In this document: positions 9,181 through 22,049 of the stretch, piece by piece | Position numbering within the stretch: the first letter of the stretch is position 1 | How the letters are laid out: every line of letters begins with the position of its first letter | NCBI GenBank assembly: GCA_014529385.2 | Contig: CM043945.1 | Coordinates: 142,454,241 to 142,518,240, forward strand | From: Adiantum capillus-veneris | Taxonomy: Eukaryota > Streptophyta > Polypodiopsida > Polypodiales > Pteridaceae | Direction of reading: 5' to 3' | DNA: 64,000 bases | Notes under the pieces: model-generated | What the model was told of the DNA's origin: nothing | The model's input: the letters and a program-made list of their open reading frames with translations, nothing else | Databases searched by the model: none | Program-made: the position numbers and the translations under genes

Positions 9181-10100
9181 ATGGCTATGAACAGGCAAAT
9201 GTCAGGATATCCTCTTTTCTTTGGGAGACCTGGAGAGGATCCTGATTTGTTTCTTGCAGATTTTCAAATGGACTTACACATCAATCGTATCTTCACACAT
9301 GATGAAAGGTTAGGGATGTTTCAAGTTTTTCGACGTGATGCTGATACATGGTTTCAAGGACTTAGTGAAGAGGTAAGGGTTGCGTTTCCTAGGGTAATTG
9401 AGGCATTTCAAGCTCGATTTGGCCAACCTCTTAACACCCAAAGATTGTGGCAAGATATCACTTTTCTAAAGCAAAAATGTTTAAGTGATTATTATGAGTA
9501 TAGACAAGAGTTCACTCGTTTATGGACTCTTTGGTTGCGTAGCTTGCCTAACCCGAGAGATGGTGCAGAATTTCTTACAAAGGCGAGATTCATTGGAGGA
9601 CTCATTCCCCCATTAAGGATCAAGGTCGAGACAAGAGAACCAACAAATTATGCAAATGCTGAGCGTAGGGAAACCCAAAAGGTAAGGAAGATGGTGTGTT
9701 TGGAGGAGGGAGAAAGTTCAAATACACAAAGAGAACCCTCCCATCCAACATCAACAAGAAGGAAAAGGGAGCTTCCGAAGGTAACGGCTGATGTCATTGA
9801 GAGGTTAAATGAATCTTTGAACACCATGTCAATTCACCTTGCACAAGCCATAGGTCCAAGGGGACAAGACAAGAAGCTCGAGGAGAGAGAGCCACGACCA
9901 AGGGAGTCTTGCAATGTTGGAATTGCGGTGAATCTGGGCATGGGATGTATAATTTTCCTTGGCCCCGTGGGGAGCCAGGGAGGCCTAACTTGAATTGTCC
10001 AGTATTGAATGCAAGTGAAGGCACTAGTCAACAACCAATGCTCTTGCAATGACCAAATGTTGCTCGACCTCCACCACGAGGACTAGAGGGAGTACCACCT
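9181..10100 (+). pseudogene. E2 gag (capsid and nucleocapsid), frameshifted
   Basis: From ATG 9181 the product starts MAMNRQMSGYPLFFGRPGED; the retrotransposon-gag capsid domain (FLADFQMD, ADTWFQGL, F-x-x-RFG, LWQDI, YEYRQEFTRL) spans about residues 20-160. The zinc knuckle follows: after a frameshift near 9903 the sequence reads CWNCGESGHGMYNF, where the fourth ligand expected at the last residue is Phe rather than Cys. E8 has Tyr there, so the CCH form is ancestral. A stop near 10050 precedes the protease part. E8 gag (39486) is the closest relative in the window. Confidence 0.85.
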
Positions 10101-10787
10101 TTGCCTGACCTAGATGTTAGTTTCATAGAAGTCACACAATCCAAAGAGGATGACATTGAAGCAAATGGTATCAAACTTGGGTGTGAGAAATGTAAGGAAA
10201 AGGAAGGTGTAACATCACAAAGTGACCATGGACGAGGAAATAAAACAAAAGAAACCAGGGAGGGCAAGAGGACTTGGCATCGCATCAACCTTCAAGACTT
10301 CCCTCTTGGACATGGTATGGATCCCTACAACCTTATGGAGGACATGAGAGGTAAGGGTCCAAGCATATCATGGCCTCAATTTCTTGCATTGTTCCCACAA
10401 GTTATGAGGAAGTTAACAAAGGCATTTAGCACTAGGAGAAGGACCAAAGAAAATGTTCCTGTTGTTAAAATTTCACATGCCCAAATGAATGAGGATATTA
10501 CACCTGTGCTAGATTGCTATATCAAGGGAAAACTAGTTAGGAACGGTCTAGTGGATGGGGGCGCACAAATTTTCATCATGACAGAGGACCTTATGCAGAG
10601 ACTAGGCATGCACATTCATGAGACGCCTGAAATCAAAGTAAAAATAGCAAATAATAACAAGGCTAGGTGTTTGGGAGTTGGTAAGAATGTTTCTATGGAA
10701 GCTTTTGGCATTAAGAAGGCTGTTGATTTCTATGTTATGTCTACAAGGGAAATGGCTATCCATTTATCATGGGTAGACCGTGGCTAA
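10101..10787 (+). pseudogene. E2 protease region
   Basis: A Lys/Arg-rich linker leads to the conserved QDFPLGHGMDPYNLMED block and then the retropepsin-like domain: LVDGGAQIFIMTEDLMQRLG (about 10544-10603) has Asp-Gly-Gly at the place of the usual Asp-Ser/Thr-Gly. The same DGG is in E8, E9 and E6, so it is a family trait, not damage. A one-base deletion near 10755 shifts the frame just before the conserved ILGRPWLM-like block, which resumes from 10769. Confidence 0.85.
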
Positions 10788-11639
10788 TGAGAATGCGAGC
10801 TTTGCAGGATTGGGAAAGTGGAAAGTTGATTTGCAGGAATGACAATCAAAAGAAGTTTGTCTTTGAGATGAAGGAGAAACATCAAGAGGATCTCCAGGAG
10901 GAATCTTCTCAAAGCGAAAGTGGGGATGATTGGACCGATGACACCTCGGAAGAAGAAAACAGTGGTAGCACTACGGAGGAGGAGTCATCCATTGAAGTCA
11001 TGGGTGTAAGTTTTAGGCCAAATAACGAAGAGACATCTTGCCAAGGTTTAGAAGAGGTAGTCCCCCAGGAGAACCAAAGTTTGCATGATGAAGAAATGCT
11101 AGATGGTATGTTGTCAAAGACTCTTACTTGGGAGGAAAGAGAGGAATTCAAAAGTGTGCTAAGAAAGTTTCCTAGGCTTTTTGCTAAAGATTACACAGAT
11201 GTACATGGAGTGGATGCCATTCAACACAAGATTGAGTTGAAGCCAGAGGCCAAACCTAAAGCACAAAAGCTACGAAGATTAGGAGTCATCAAAGAGCAAG
11301 CACTACTCAAAGAGGTGAGGAAGCTTCTAGCAGCAGGGTTCATCTACCCCGTTGAGAATTCTAAGTGGGTCTCTCCAGTTATAGTCACTCCGAAAAAGAA
11401 TGGAAAGTGGAGGGTATGTGTTGATTATCGTCCACTCAAGGAGGCAACAAAAAGGGATCACTTTCCCCTCCCATTTTAAGATGAGATTCTTAATGAGATA
11501 GCAGGCAAAGAAAAGTACACGGTATGTGATGGCTACTCTGGTTACTTTCAAAAGGTATTGCATTGGAGGATCAATTAAAAACAACCTTCATCACCCCTTG
11601 GGGTTGTTTTTCTTTTAGAGTCATGCCGTTTGGTTTGAC
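10769..11639 (+). pseudogene. E2 reverse transcriptase, N-terminal part, truncated
   Basis: After an acidic Ser/Glu linker (SSQSESGDDWTDD and similar) comes the RT start: KLLAAGFIYPVENSKWVSPV, TPKKNGKWRVCVDYRPL, then a CAA-to-TAA-type stop at 11477, EKYTVCDGYSGYFQ, a small indel, and the FITPWGC and RVMPFGLT blocks. The similarity stops abruptly at 11639, before the catalytic DD motif. It is a 3'-truncated copy of the same family as E8 (37665-36391). Confidence 0.88.
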
Positions 11640-12106
11640 CATGGCCACCGGTCACTGGCCATCGACCATTGTCCATCAAACATGACCACTGGCCATAATA
11701 ATAATGGTATCTACATGTGGCCTTAATGTTGCATGGAATATTTTCCCTCATCAATTTGTAAGTTAGTATCCACCAAATATATGTGTACTATTGGCATCTC
11801 CAAATATGGGAGCCTTACAAACTATGCAACATACATTCTGGCGGGAAAAACTGGTAGGTATGCACTGCAAGTATATTAACACCCCCCCAATGAACATCTA
11901 AAAATTCACTATGTTGATTGTGTGCCAGGTCCAAGTTGATGAAGGTGTGGAGCTAGCTAGTCTTTCCTTAGAGCTTTGGTGATTTGGTATTTTCACAATA
12001 CGACACTACTGTAGATCCATGATCTCATCCTCAATAAGCTCTAAAAATTGATGATATTTGTGCGCATCTATCGCAGGTGTCAAAGCAAGGGAATTTTTGT
12101 ACACTG
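11640..12106. other. Gap region with a possible LTR start on the minus strand
   Basis: No convincing coding sequence. Right after the E2 breakpoint a short stretch repeats TGGCCA/GACCA words (11640-11700). On the minus strand, GGGGGGG followed by TGTTAATATACTTG near 11880 looks like a polypurine tract next to an LTR start, but I found no matching LTR end. Confidence 0.3.
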
Positions 12107-12739
<633 letters not shown>

Positions 12740-13149
12740 GTTCCTGATGTAGATTCCACCCTCGGAATATAACAATGCAGCATTGGGATCCATTATAGGA
12801 GTACCTGTAGCAAAAGAAAAACAACATTGTGAAAGCTCAAAGGCAGCATGTGCAGGCGTGCAATAAGTGAGATGCATACATGATATTGTAGGAAATGCAA
12901 ACAAAAAAATCATGAATTGTAACATTTCCAACTAGAACAAGCATAGTACCTTAATAAAATGCAATTGATTTAAGGTCTATTAGGTTGACTCTAAAGAGAA
13001 GTACACAATAGCTAGGGCTAAAGTAAGTACTAGATTGACCAATGTTAATTAAAAAATGTCACATAAAGAGTAGTTAACCCAATCAAAGCTCATCGGGGTC
13101 TAAAAACTAGTGATCTTGTCACTTATACGAGATCCTTCACAAAGCCTAA
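12740..13149. other. Unassigned, probably remnant internal sequence of E3
   Basis: Directly upstream (minus sense) of the E3 polypurine tract should be the 3' untranslated part of that element. No ORF with recognisable similarity is visible between 12740 and 13149. Confidence 0.3.
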
Positions 13150-14700
13150 AACTCTAGTCGTTAGAGACATGCTGATGATGTGTTTGAAGGATCGTTTTTT
13201 CTCCTCTATTCTCTTTGACCTTTGCAAACCATCCTCTTCTTCAGAGGGATTGTACATGACTAATTTGATAATCAAAGATCTTTTGAGCCAACTTTGGTAG
13301 TTGCTTCTTCTATGATGCTGCAGTAGGCTCTTTAGTTTTTTATTTTTTAATTATCATCATCAGAAAACTCCTCCAAATTTTTACCTAACTTTGATCTGGC
13401 ACAATCTGGGTTCTTTCTTTCTTTGATGAGAAAGTTCACAAACATGTTTTAAATGTGTCCCTTGTTCAAATAGCATATTGCAAGTAGTGAGTATCTTCTT
13501 TGCCTTTGAATCCTAGATTCTCTATGTCTTAGAATCTTCATTGTTGTATCCTAAGAAGACATGCTTCTTACTAAAATGGGCTTCTTGAGGTGTTTTTCCT
13601 TTCAAAGTCTCTATGTAGCTTTGATTGAGGATATCAATTGTTGTACTTACTAACTCAATCCAAAAGGAATCTAACATATCCTTGGCTTTGAGAATGCATC
13701 ATGCCATCTCTACCACAATTTAATTGTGATATTCCACAACTCCATTTTTTGGTGGTGTATAAGTAGTAGTAAGGTGACGCTTGATGCCATGTTCTCTTTG
13801 CAGTAGTTGTTGATTTCATTTGAAATGAATTCTCTGTGACTTCTATATGTGCAAAATTTTGAGACCTTCTTTCTTTTCTCATTTTCTACAAGCTTGTGCC
13901 CCACTTTGAATTTTTCAAAAGCTTTGGACTTCTCACAAATGAAATACACACGTATTTCTACTAAAGGAGGTAGCTAACAACACCAAAAAAGGATCCACCC
14001 AAAGAAAAAGTAGACATTTTACCACATATATTTTCATTTACCAACTCTAGAGGAGATTGAGCTCAGTTATTACTCTCTTGTAGAATTTCCTTTCTTTGTT
14101 TCTTGCCCATCATGCAAGCCGCACATACTTCATTCACATCTCAGATTTGAGGCATGTGTGTAACCATCCCAAATCTTTGCATCTCTTTTAGCATATTAAC
14201 ACTTGGGTGACCAAACCTCCCATGACATAACTAAGTTGTACCTTTTTTTGTAATTACTATAAGTGTAGAAATCACGTAAATATTGTTTCTTCTTACCCCC
14301 TTTCTGATTGTATTGCCTTCAAAATCCAGAAAAACTTCAAGACCACGATCAGTGATTGGAGCAATTGAGAGTAGACTCTTCTTTATTTATGGCACGTAAA
14401 ACACATGAGAGAGTTTCTTAGTTTTACCTATAGATGCTAAGAAAGAAATTGTTATGGAACCTTTTTTTTGGACATCCTACATTATTCCCAACAATTACAC
14501 TGATGGTTTTTTTATAGAAACTTCCAGGAACCATGCCAGTCTTTCTTACTAGTCATATTTTGGGATACTCCACTATCTAGAATCCAAGATCCATCAACAA
14601 ATGAAATTTTTTATGATGACTATAACTCTTCTATGGAAGCCCATATTTCAAGCTCCGACTCAACATTGTTGCCAGACAAACCGATGAGCGTACCTACCCT
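13150..14700 (-). pseudogene. Decayed Ty1/copia pol (protease, integrase, linker)
   Basis: On the minus strand, spread over frames: WILDSGVSQNMTS near 14590 (protease with intact D-S-G), a GAG-pre-integrase-like HxxFGH and CxxC region near 14210-14100, an integrase core FISNEINNYCKEN with YTPPKNGVVEYHN near 13750 (catalytic Glu region), TLKGKTPQEAHFSK near 13580, and a VFLGYNNEDSKT-like block near 13530, the same position as CIFVGYS in E1. Multiple stops and frameshifts show an old copy. It is a different copia subfamily from E1. Confidence 0.8.
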
Positions 14701-14739
14701 TCTGAATTTTTATGTTTATTATAAATCATATGTGTGAGG

Positions 14740-15735
14740 CCTTGGGTGGGGAGATTGAGATTCCACCCATCCATCCCTTCCTTTATTATGAGGTAGCCAT
14801 CGTGCCAGTCCCCACCTAGCACTTGGCATCACATTAGTCCCTCTTTGAAGACGTTTTTTGGTCCTCAAAACCAAAAGTGGGTTTAATTATTCTTAAAAAC
14901 ACTAATTTTCTTCCCAAGTGGCATCTTCTTCTAATTGATCTTTCCACTTCACTAATTCTTTGCGTCGTACATGATGATTGATACATAAATCACGATAGTC
15001 TAGAATGTGCTTGGGTGCATACAACTAGGTTAGAGATTCAATAAAATTAACCATAACATGATTATCAACTACATTTTTGTCCATGTGCAAGAATTTATGT
15101 AAACGAGTTACATGAAAATCCGGATGAATACAAGAGTGCCTAGATAAATAAACTTTGTAGGCCATATCTCCAACTTTCTTGAGTATTTTAAATGCTCATG
15201 CACTCTACTAAGATCATCAGCTACTACAACATTGTATCATTCTTTACAATACCTGAGATTTGCATCATACTCCTAAAGACTCGCAGTCCACCTAGCCTTT
15301 TGACCCTTCAAGTCAGACTATCATGTAACCCACTTTATACTTTCATGGTTAAACACTGTTTCAAATTGACCACCATTCAAATAATGTCGCCACATTTTTA
15401 GAGGTAGCACTATTGCATAGAGCTCTCATTTAGAAGAAGAATAATTCTACTGTGTAGAATCAAGTTCCTTTCTTTTAAACTCAATTGGTCCTTCTTCTTG
15501 TAGAATAACTTCTTTGGGTACTACAAGCTAGCTCTAGCACAAAAGGATTCAGTGTATCCACAATAGCTAAGGTGGGTACAGTAGCTAGAGCAACCTTAAG
15601 TGCATCAAAACCTTGTTGTTGGGATTCTTCTTGATAAAATGCTTCGTTCTTGTCTTTCAATTGGTTCATCATAGGAACAACAATTTTGAAGAAAAAATTA
15701 ATGAACCTAGGATTAAAATGTGAGCACCCCAAGAA
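14740..15735 (-). pseudogene. Decayed chromovirus (Ty3/gypsy) pol fragment
   Basis: At 15732-15481 the minus strand encodes an RT-RNase H junction-like segment (NPRFINFFFKIVVPM, then GFDALKVALATVPTLAI). From about 15180 to 14830 it encodes GDMAYKVYLSRHSCIHPDFHV, the integrase C-terminal (GPY/F) type motif, followed by RRKELVKWKDQLEEDATWEE, a chromodomain core. The two parts are closer together than in an intact element, so most of RNase H and integrase is deleted. The chromodomain normally targets integration to marked chromatin. Stops are present throughout. Confidence 0.75.
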
Positions 15736-15839
15736 AATTTAAAGTTCTCCCACATGTTTTCAAGAAGTTCATTTACAAATGCCATCCACCTTGGATTCAT
15801 CTATATGCAGACTTGCACATAAAAAAATTACATGCCTAA

Positions 15840-16290
15840 ATATATTGCTTAATTATCTTATTTCATGATGTTTTCCTATATTTGAGATTTTTATTTCTTC
15901 ATAGACTTTCTCCATGGTGCCATTCCTTGGTGATCATTTATGATCGAAAAAACTTACATTGAGTAGAGTCCATACAAATAAGACATCCCCATGGTAAAAT
16001 TTGAGTACCGGCTTTGTATGTATGTGCACATATTACATGTATTTCATGTTATAAAGATTGTATAATATATACACGGGTTTAATCTTAATTTAACATATTC
16101 TATGTATTTAGGTGTAACAAACCATCTCCAAAGACATTATGCCCGCGTATTTCTCTAACATTGATATGATTTCCATCTTGTGCTCTTTGATTTTGTGATA
16201 TTGACATATTATACATAACTCAAAGAAAAAGTGAAGTATCTCAGAGATAGTATACACTTATCAAAGTTGGAGATGATCTAATTTAGCACT
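15840..16290. repeat. Dispersed repeat, copy 1 (pairs with 50690-51110)
   Basis: By eye most positions match 50690-51110 in the same orientation, including the blocks ttggtgatcatttatgatcga, agacatccccatggtaaaat and cattgatatgatttccatctt. No coding capacity was recognised. It may be part of an LTR or untranslated region of an uncharacterised retroelement. Confidence 0.75.
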
Positions 16291-16446
16291 AGGTTGGTAA
16301 CCTAACAGGACATAAAAGTGTTCTTTTAGGGTTTTGAAAACGACTTTCAAAACTATAGAGATCCACGCATTTTGGAAAATCCTTTCATGAGATTATAGAT
16401 CAAGGACTACTACGTATAGAAAAAATGATAAACTTCTAAAAATTTT

Positions 16447-16700
16447 CATCTCTTGGTCACAACAAGCCTCCAAAGTTGATGGACTAGTCCATTTTGCCCA
16501 AAATAGCCGTTTCTTATGGTTGATTGCATATAAATGAGACTAGGATTTTTGTAGGACATGAGATAAATTTCCTCATTAAAATTTCTAAAATTCTAAAATT
16601 TCTCATCTCTTGGTCACAACAAGCCTCTAAAGTTGATGGACTAGTCCATTTTGCCCAAAATAGCCGTTTCTTGTGGTTGATTGTATATAAATGGGTGCTA
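16447..16700. repeat. Tandem duplication, unit about 157 bp
   Basis: The block catctcttggtcacaacaag through ccgtttctt-tggttgatt occurs at 16447 and again at 16604, with few differences. It is non-coding. A short ORF over the second unit has no recognisable features. Confidence 0.85.
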
Positions 16701-17738
16701 CCATTTAACGAGCCTTGCAAAGCGAGTGAGGGATACAAAGCGAGCGAGACAAATGAGTTCGAGATATCTTGTAGCTGAAATCCTAGTAATACTCGACTAT
16801 GCGTAACTTTATTTTTATTCCATGTTTGTATACAAACTGTGTACGCTCCATTTTCGTTTTTTGCTTATTCCTCAACACCATGCAGGAAATTTACTGAGCA
16901 TTTTCAGTTCTAGGTTATATTTATCCCCACTCTCTCCTTAAGTTAGTACTTACCACACACTTTTTATTGATTAGCTCCAAGAGCGTGTTACTGAAGTGAG
17001 AAGAAACCAAAGAGTCCCATAAAATTTATCATTAGTAAAATGGCATAGTCATCGGAAGGCCAACCCATAAACTACCTATATACCTGCACAACAATCATGA
17101 CATGCTTGCCATATGTTTAAGGCATAAACATCCATTACTTCTTTGTCATTGAAACCATAAACATAAAGCTTTTCAAAATAAGAAAGATTATAATTACAAT
17201 CTTCTACAGAGACACACATATAATCCACTCACACTTCTCATACATAGATCATGACTAGAGAGAGAGAGAGTGTTTAAACATGAAAAATGACACTCTAAAA
17301 TAACTAATGCACAAAAGCAAACTTTTCGAGTTCTCATTAAGAAAACAACCAAAAAGAATACTCTTCAAATTTCTTAGTGACTCAACACCTAAAGTTTGCC
17401 GACTAAAAGTGAGAGAATCTGGTTTGATTTGACTTATTGCAAAGAGATTTTGACTGCAAAAAAGTACACATAAATAACTTGGTTTGTCATTAAACATCAT
17501 GATCTCCATACACCACCTAGGTTAAGTGGAAATAGAGAAAGAGGGAATAGAGGAAAGGGAGGGGGGACAGTCAGTTGTTGTGGATAGCTAGTACAAAAAA
17601 AGTAAGTTGCCAAAATAGGATATAGATGATAGATAAAAATAAAAACATGCTTAAATCATTAGCATATGTTTTCCATACAAGGTCTAAAACATCTAGTTCT
17701 ATATACGATGAAGTTGATAGCTAAAAGGTGAAACTAGC
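16701..17738. other. Unassigned intergenic sequence
   Basis: No ORF with recognisable domains, no LTR borders and no RNA gene seen. A minus-strand ORF at 17255-17509 (84 residues) has no family signature and is probably chance. Confidence 0.5.
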
Positions 17739-18240
17739 TTAAGCAGCCACTAGCACACGTCTTCCATGCAAGGCTTGGAATAACTCTATATTTGAGAGAG
17801 CGGCTTGATGCATAAATGCATGAACATTTGCATCCAATCCAAGAGTCCTTAAAAATACAAAGTATATATGCTTGCATGGAATATAAGTACTTGCCTTTGC
17901 ATCCCGTCTCACAAAGTCCTCACATGTACACTGTGGAAATTGACTTATTGTGATGGAATATGAAATCCCACGTTCTTTTGATCCCTCTGATTCCAAGAAG
18001 AAAACGTGCACTTTGTTTGGGACTATTATACTCTCTCTAAGAACAGTTGCATGCATTTTAGTTGCCAAGCCAATCTTATCCTTGAAATCTTTGGTGAGTT
18101 TGCTTCTCCACTTGACCATTCTACCATCCCTCTTTTGTGGCCGTGCTACACTTGCAGGAGGTTGAGATCGAAAGCTTTCTACAACTGCACCTTCTTGAGA
18201 TCCATCATCCAAAACAAAGCCTGACTTTTGCAATAAACTT
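17739..18240 (-). pseudogene. SWIM zinc-finger segment of the MULE-like gene
   Basis: This 164-residue minus-strand ORF contains FPQCTCEDFVRRDAKAS followed by YIPCKHIYFVF, a SWIM finger (CxCxnCxH), preceded by a basic stretch (RPQKRDGRMVKWRSKLTKDF). SWIM domains follow the catalytic core in many MULE transposases and their domesticated relatives, and this ORF lies directly downstream of the transposase-like segments at 18554-21000. The ORF ends HGRRVLVAA. No ATG at a conserved boundary is evident, so it is probably an exon or a broken part of the same gene. Confidence 0.65.
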
Positions 18241-18553
18241 TTCTCTTCTAAAGATAGAAACGTTCCCTTTCAGATGGGCCACACCCCAGGTGCAGGATCT
18301 AGTGGAAAAATAACAAATCCATGCACATTCCAAGCATGTTGTACATTGCTATTGCAAAACCAAATGACGTGCTCATGTGTGCCACCTGGGTATCTTCTTC
18401 TTCCCTTGAAGCAAGCGGCAGTAACACCATGCAATGTTATTCCCCCATTTATGTTGATCTCAACCCCACACCTCTCACCTACATCAACAAGAAAAATTTA
18501 AGACCATAGAGGAAAGGTTAGCGACCAGAAATGATAGATTCAATGTTGTATTT

Positions 18554-19720
18554 CTAACCTATCTCCTTGATTAACCCAAAACAACTCACTTTAGCCTTAG
18601 GAGGTGCTCTCCTAATGGCCCAAGTGGTCTCTGAAACTTCAGACTCCTTTACCTGTTGTACTTTGAAGCTTGGACATTGTGGAATAGCTCTAGAGGTTGT
18701 GATGGTATTATATTCAGTTCTATGACTATCAGTCTCATGAATCGGAGTTGAGTGATCCAACTTTATTTTTCGACGCAAACTTACTTGCTCCATGGGGGGC
18801 TGTCTCATGTACTCCGAAGAGGCAAGGCCTACTTCATCCATTGTAGAAGCAGTCAAATCAATAACCTTCTTCTCAATAGCTCGAGTTGTGTGTCCTTCCA
18901 TTAGCCTTTCAGCTAGTTGTTTCAAGTCCGGACCAGTACCATGATATCTTCCATCCATAAAAGACTTATATTTTGCACTTTGCTACACTGCTAAGCATAG
19001 GTCAATAGCGGTAGCCTCATAGAATGAGACATACTTTGTTGCTCCATGTGCAGCACGAATACTTGCATGTTTAGATTCAGATAGGTTAGTTGATGGTATT
19101 CCCAAATCCTTGTGTTTTGTAAGAAACTGATCAATCCAATGTTATGCTCGTGTATCCCATCATGCAAGCCATAGTTGTAAGCTTTGTAGTTGTCCCTCAA
19201 TAATGTGGTTGTGAGTCCAATAGTTTTGTATAGCTTGCTTACATCGTTCCTTCTCCATCTCAGTAGGTGCACTTCTCCACTACCTGCACATATACTTGTG
19301 TTCTTCTTGAAAGGCTGGCTTAATGCACTTCTTAGTGTGATCCACCATATTTGTCTCCCAGTGAAACTTGCAAGACCTCTCTTTCTCCTCCACCTTATTA
19401 TTTGGGCCACCAAAGTAGACTGTGCGCATTGCAATCCAATTTTGTTGAGCCTCATCTGACATGAAACCTCTAAATTGAGGAAGTGGAAAACCATTTTGCA
19501 CCATTTGGTTGTTTAACATTTTCCAAAATTGAACCTGAGCATGGTGATCTTGCACCTTAAACTCACAAGTTGCGATTGTGAGCAACTCACGTACATGTGG
19601 ATCATATACATGGGCTCCCATTGTGCACCACCCCTTCACCCTATGCACATGATCAAAATGACCCATTGGACCTCCAATGAGCCACCTGCTTGCATTCAAT
19701 TAACAAGATCCACTCCTGAA
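18554..19720 (-). pseudogene. MULE-like DDE transposase core, broken
   Basis: Spread over several minus-strand frames. 19699-19280 gives HVYDPHVRELLTIATCEF then FRGFMSDEAQQNWIAMRTVY and KERSCKFHWETNM; 19270-18991 (frame change) gives TNLSESKHASIRAAHG and VSFYEATAIDLCLAV; 18958-18554 continues FMDGRYHGTGPDLKQLAERL. The YDP, F-x-x-x-D-x-A-Q-x-N-W and CxFHW blocks are those of a MULE-related transposase lineage, giving candidate catalytic Asp residues at VYDP and FMSDE. Frame changes and stops show it is inactive. Exact junctions could also be introns. Confidence 0.6.
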
Positions 19721-19755
19721 CTTGGACACTTGGATGACATCTTAAACACATGTGG

Positions 19756-21000
19756 CTAGCTATCATCACCAAGTTTATCAGGAAAAAGAACACTTTGGAT
19801 AAATGGATATATGCATCTTTGTTTCAGTCTCAAAATAGCATCCAGCCCACTGTTCCCTTGAAGAAAATCTTTTCTAGCAGCCTGGATGGACCTTTTGATT
19901 CGAGCTTTTTGAGAGATGGGAGTAATTTGATCTAGCACTTTGTGAAAGTAACCCTCTGAAGAAGTCTTGTGAGAAGCACCATCCTCATGAATCAACAGCT
20001 CCATGATCAAGTCCCTTGTGACTGAGACTTCAATTTTCTTGCATGTGCTAGAAGGCACAATGGTTGCCCGTGTGAACACCTTATTGTGAACAACCTCCTC
20101 CACCTTTTTTGATAACCCCTTTGCCACTGGATGATTATGAAAGCCCATGTGTATGGCACATCTTGTTGTGCCATCTCTATCTCTAGGGATACAATAGTAT
20201 ATGAATGCTTGACAAGTTTTGATACATTCTGGTGATTCACCACAGTGCTTACAAAGAAGAACTCCATTTTCATTGTTCAATGGTCCAATAGGTGGCGCAG
20301 ATTGAAGCTTGCCTTTCCACTGAGTCTCATTCACTGCTCCAAACATATCTACACAAGCACAATCAATGTTATAACACCTTCAGTGTCCACAACACCTACT
20401 TATTCTCACTATTCCTTTAAATGCATCAACAGAGCTGGTCTTGTATGTTGTCCAAACATGTCCATCAAGCCGTTGCTCCATGCCTTTCATGTTAGAACCA
20501 TCTTTGCAAGGTGGAAGCTCAAAAAAATAGTAGCCATCATATTCAAGTGGAAGCTCATCAAGTTTTTGACTAACTTGTGCTGAAGAAAGAGCAACATGAA
20601 GAGAACTAAATAGTGGAAGCTTCTGAAGACTTGAAAGAATGCTAATCTCTTTTTCTACTAATTTTTGTACTTGTCGCTTTTCTAGCTTGTAAACACCTCC
20701 ATTGTTATCATGAAGCTTATACCCATGACTTCCATCCTCTAATGAAACTATAGAAAGAGATACAACTACATCATCTATAGAAGTTGCTTCAGATAGAATA
20801 ATGTCTTGGTTTGCAAGTTGAAAATACTCCTTTAGAGCAGTGAGACTAATATCACACATCTCTATGTCATATCTAATTGAGAGAACTCTTTCTTCATATG
20901 TAATAAGAACTAAGTGAGGCATTGTAAGAGTGAAGCATCCAGAGACAAATGCAGAGCTTAGGACAAGATAGGTTCGCTTTCAATATCCAAAGCAGATCCA
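19756..21000 (-). pseudogene. MULE-like gene, N-terminal and GCM/WRKY-type zinc-binding part
   Basis: On the minus strand, one frame runs from about 21000 to 19756 with a single TGA near 20380: RISRCCGH, stop, RCYNIDCACVDMFGAVNE. The Cys/His spacing on both sides of the TGA looks like one zinc-binding module, so the TGA is probably a nonsense mutation. Further on, KTCQAFIYYC with TTRCAIHMGFHNHPV is a C-C-H-H pattern of the WRKY-GCM1/FLYWCH kind used by MULE proteins for DNA binding. I saw no terminal inverted repeats, so element borders are unknown. Confidence 0.55.
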
Positions 21001-21179
21001 TAGAAATCATTTTCTTGAGCCTTGAGAAAATGTCGAGAAAAAGGTTGGCATTAGTAATAAATGGGATGGCATTTAAAAAGTTTGTGCAATCATCTGTTTG
21101 ATAGGGACGGACTAGGATCTGTTCGTGCAATCATCTGTTTGATAAAAGAACACAATCCACGAGGAAAGTAAAATCTTTT

Positions 21180-21680
21180 GTCACAATTTACGAGGAAAGT
21201 AGCTTTTGATTTATGTTCACTTAAATTTTAAAACATTTCCTTTTGGTCTATGCTCATGAAAGTTTTAAAGCATTTTTTTGTGAATATCAATTTTAATTTT
21301 TAAATAATTTTGATTTTTAAATAATATTGTGCAGAAGTCACGCTCTTGGCAAAAGCTCACCATTTTTTGTTGTAGCTAAATAAAGAACTGAACTTTATTT
21401 TTGCACTCTCCAAGAACTGCTCAAAGGGGTCCGTGTTATTGCATTTGGAGACGCTATTCTAACAAGGCCGGTGAGGAGAGAAGCTATGGCTAGATTTTTG
21501 CTCAAGGGTTTGACGTTTCACTCAACAAGGCTTTAACGTTTCACTCACCAAGCTGTGGTAATTTCACTCACCAAGGCTTTCACGTTTGCGTTTGGAAACG
21601 CAACTTCAAGAAGCCAAGTGAGGAGAAGCTTTGGAAATGCCAGGTGAGGAGAAGCTGTGGGAAAATTCTCTGGCAGTTCG
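21180..21680. other. Unassigned, possible host-gene upstream region
   Basis: AT-rich to 21330, then a stretch with repeated words (acgtttcactca-caagg, gaggagaagct). No coding signal. It lies between the minus-strand MULE-like gene and the plus-strand host gene and may contain the promoter of the latter, but I see no clear TATA. Confidence 0.3.
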
Positions 21681-21689
21681 CAAACTTCC

Positions 21690-22019
21690 ACCTATTCGCA
21701 GTTCAACAACTTTTCAGATTTTTGCATTTCGTTGATTTTCACAATCAAGTAGTTTGCAGATTTTTGCAGTTCAGCAGCTCACAGATTTTCGTAGTCCAGC
21801 AGATTTCTGCAGTCTAGCAGTTTTTCACAATCCAAAAGATTTTCGCAGATTTCTGCAGTCCAACAGTTCGCAAAATTTTACAGTCCAGTAGTTTGCAGAT
21901 TTTTATAGCTCGCAGATGTTTGCAGTTCGCAGATTTTACAGCTCGTAGAATTTTACAGTTCATAGATTTTTCAGCAGTTTAGCAGATCGCAGCAGTCCCA
22001 AACAGTTCCAAGTTCGTAG
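21690..22019 (+). repeat. Degenerate GCAG/TTTTGCAG repeat before a possible 5' splice site
   Basis: About 15 imperfect copies of (c)gcagattttTGCAGttc-like words. The stretch ends GTTCGTAG/GTAAAATC at 22019/22020, which resembles a splice donor, and the coding exon at 22626 follows a good acceptor (TTGCAG/GTTCGCA). The repeat may therefore sit in a 5'-untranslated exon of the host gene. Confidence 0.5.
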
Positions 22020-22042
22020 GTAAAATCTATTTAATGGTTAGG

Positions 22043-22049
<7 letters not shown>

